Positions 62,833 through 64,000 of a DNA stretch of 64,000 bases are shown piece after piece. The stretch is from Mogibacterium diversum_A (lineage in GTDB: Bacteria > Bacillota > Clostridia > Peptostreptococcales > Anaerovoracaceae), in assembly GCF_938028775.1 (NCBI RefSeq), contig NZ_CALIZG010000022.1, positions 30,181-94,180 on the forward strand, read 5' to 3'. The notes below the pieces were generated by a model that worked only from the letters and a program-made list of their open reading frames with translations, did no database searches and had not been told where the DNA came from. The number at the start of each line of letters is the position of its first letter. Position 1 is the stretch's first letter. The position numbers and the translations under genes were made by a program.

Positions 62833-64000
62833 ATGAATATGAAGGAACGTTTACTCGAGAAAATCGCAAAGCGTGACATCACTGTGGGTGTTGTAGGACT
62901 AGGATATGTAGGACTTCCGCTCGCTGTTGAAAAGGCTAAGGCTGGCTTCAAGACCATCGGCTTTGATGTACAGGAAGAAAAAGTTAAGATGGTAAATGAA
63001 GGTCATAACTACATCGGCGATGTTGTAAATGAGGATCTCAAGGAGCTTGTTGAGAGCGGCATGATGAAGGCGACATCCGACTTTTCGTTCGTAAAGGATG
63101 TGGACTTTATCGCTATTTGCGTACCTACTCCTCTTGATAAGCATCAGGAGCCGGATATCAGTTATGTCAAGTCATCGACAGAAGCTATTTCAAAGCACCT
63201 ATCTCGCGACACAATGGTAGTTCTCGAGTCAACTACTTATCCAGGAACTACTGAAGAGCTTCTGCTTCCTATTCTCGAAGAGGGTTCAGGTTTAAAGTGC
63301 GGAGAAGATTTCTATCTGGGATTCTCTCCAGAGCGTGTTGACCCAGGTAATGTGATTTACAAGACTAAGAACACTCCAAAGGTCGTTGGTGCTGTAGGCA
63401 AGGATGCGACAGAAGTAATTTCTGCGATGTATAGAGAGGTTCTCGAAGGCGAGATATATGAGGTATCTTCACCGGCAATCGCTGAGATGGAGAAGATACT
63501 GGAAAATACATACAGAAATATCAATATAGGGCTAGTAAACGAACTTGCGATTCTGTGCAACAAGATGGGCATCTCTCTATGGGAGGTAATCGACGCTGCA
63601 AAGACCAAGCCTTACGGATTCCAAGCATTCTATCCAGGGCCAGGGCTCGGTGGCCACTGTATTCCTCTGGACCCATATTATCTCACATGGAAGGCTAGAG
63701 AGTTTGGTTTCCATACATCGATGATTGAAAATTCAATGATAATCAATGACAAGATGCCTGAGTACACAGTGGATAGAGCGGCATCCGTTCTAAATGAGCA
63801 TAAGAAGGCGCTCAATGGATCCAAGGTACTCGTGCTCGGAGTTGCGTACAAGAACAACATCGACGATTACAGAGAGAGTCCTGCGTTAAATGTTATCGAT
63901 ATTCTCAAGGAAAGAGGCGCAGTTACAGACTTCTATGATCCATGGATTCCAAAGTATAAGAGAAATGGAGAGTGGCATGAGGGTATCAGCGAGATAAATG
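62833..64000 (+). CDS. UDP-N-acetyl sugar 6-dehydrogenase (WbpA/WecC family), 3' end outside window
   Basis: A nucleotide-sugar dehydrogenase still open at the window end, with 389 codons visible. The NAD-binding VGVVGLGYVGLPLAV lies near residue 18, PTPLDKHQEPD near 100, ESTTYPGTTEE near 136 and the catalytic cysteine in GPGLGGHCIPLDPYYL near 280. The C-terminal domain has begun (SKVLVLGVAYKNNIDDYRESP). AAGGGG precedes the ATG. It oxidises UDP-GlcNAc or UDP-ManNAc to the uronic acid, matching WbpA in a diacetamido-uronic acid pathway. Confidence 0.92.
   Translation, partial: MNMKERLLEKIAKRDITVGVVGLGYVGLPLAVEKAKAGFKTIGFDVQEEKVKMVNEGHNYIGDVVNEDLKELVESGMMKATSDFSFVKDVDFIAICVPTPLDKHQEPDISYVKSSTEAISKHLSRDTMVVLESTTYPGTTEELLLPILEEGSGLKCGEDFYLGFSPERVDPGNVIYKTKNTPKVVGAVGKDATEVISAMYREVLEGEIYEVSSPAIAEMEKILENTYRNINIGLVNELAILCNKMGISLWEVIDAAKTKPYGFQAFYPGPGLGGHCIPLDPYYLTWKAREFGFHTSMIENSMIINDKMPEYTVDRAASVLNEHKKALNGSKVLVLGVAYKNNIDDYRESPALNVIDILKERGAVTDFYDPWIPKYKRNGEWHEGISEIN

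Noticed and set aside
1..64000. tRNA, rRNA genes, complete insertion sequences or prophage
   Set aside because: No T-loop or anticodon patterns were seen in the gaps, and no transposase, integrase or phage structural gene is recognisable.

Overview
The window starts inside dnaA and runs through dnaN-recF-gyrB-gyrA, so it lies at the chromosome replication origin of a low-to-moderate GC Gram-positive anaerobe. Gene order, strong Shine-Dalgarno sites, the B. subtilis-like origin layout and the gene content (archaeal-type ornithine cyclodeaminase, YcbB-type response regulator, nickel-pincer genes, choline-binding protein) point to the Clostridia, perhaps the Mogibacterium / Eubacteriales Family XIII (Anaerovoracaceae) group. 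The genus is a guess. I saw no rRNA or tRNA genes and no complete insertion sequence.

Layout. 1-7.8 kb: replication block with an origin-unwinding element between dnaA and dnaN. 7.9-11.1 kb: gadC-gadB, a glutamate/GABA acid-resistance pair. 11.2-12.6 kb: an AT-rich patch with one isolated type III-like CRISPR repeat, a small membrane protein and the C-terminal (HEPN) part of a Csm6-like ribonuclease, apparently the relic of a type III CRISPR-Cas locus. 12.7-21.5 kb: three surface proteins sharing a C-terminal module and the unusual sorting motif VVKTGD, with plsC and dtd between them. 21.7-26.8 kb: a GlnK/GlnL-like two-component system, an EamA transporter, archaeal-type ornithine cyclodeaminase and a DUF3842 protein. 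26.9-33.6 kb: an Opp/Nik-type ABC transporter followed by larE and larB, implying nickel uptake and nickel-pincer cofactor synthesis. 33.8-34.9 kb: rpsF-ssb-rpsR behind a probable S6:S18-binding leader.

35-45.8 kb is a mixed region: cupin and FchA-type genes around a palindrome, a possible small RNA, an NTF2-like protein, a TetR-controlled MMPL efflux operon, YitT, ndk and a LysR regulator. 45.9-48.3 kb: metY, then what I regard as the most interesting locus. There, an in-frame UGA followed by a SECIS-like hairpin interrupts a protein resembling the CC/Se-motif selenoproteins, which continues into a C-terminal winged helix. The locus is flanked by near-identical 27-bp hairpin repeats.

48.4-64 kb is a cell-envelope region: a choline-binding CHAP hydrolase, a phosphorylcholine operon (HTH-LicC-LicA fusion, BCCT transporter, second LicC with a kinase stub), then a polysaccharide cluster (PglF/CapD-like dehydratase, DegT aminotransferase, initiating sugar-phosphate transferase, a tandem-duplicated glycosyltransferase, 2-epimerase, N-acetyltransferase and nucleotide-sugar dehydrogenase running off the end). 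Together they suggest a choline-decorated, pneumococcus-like teichoic acid or glycan whose choline is bound by the secreted hydrolase. That link is inference.
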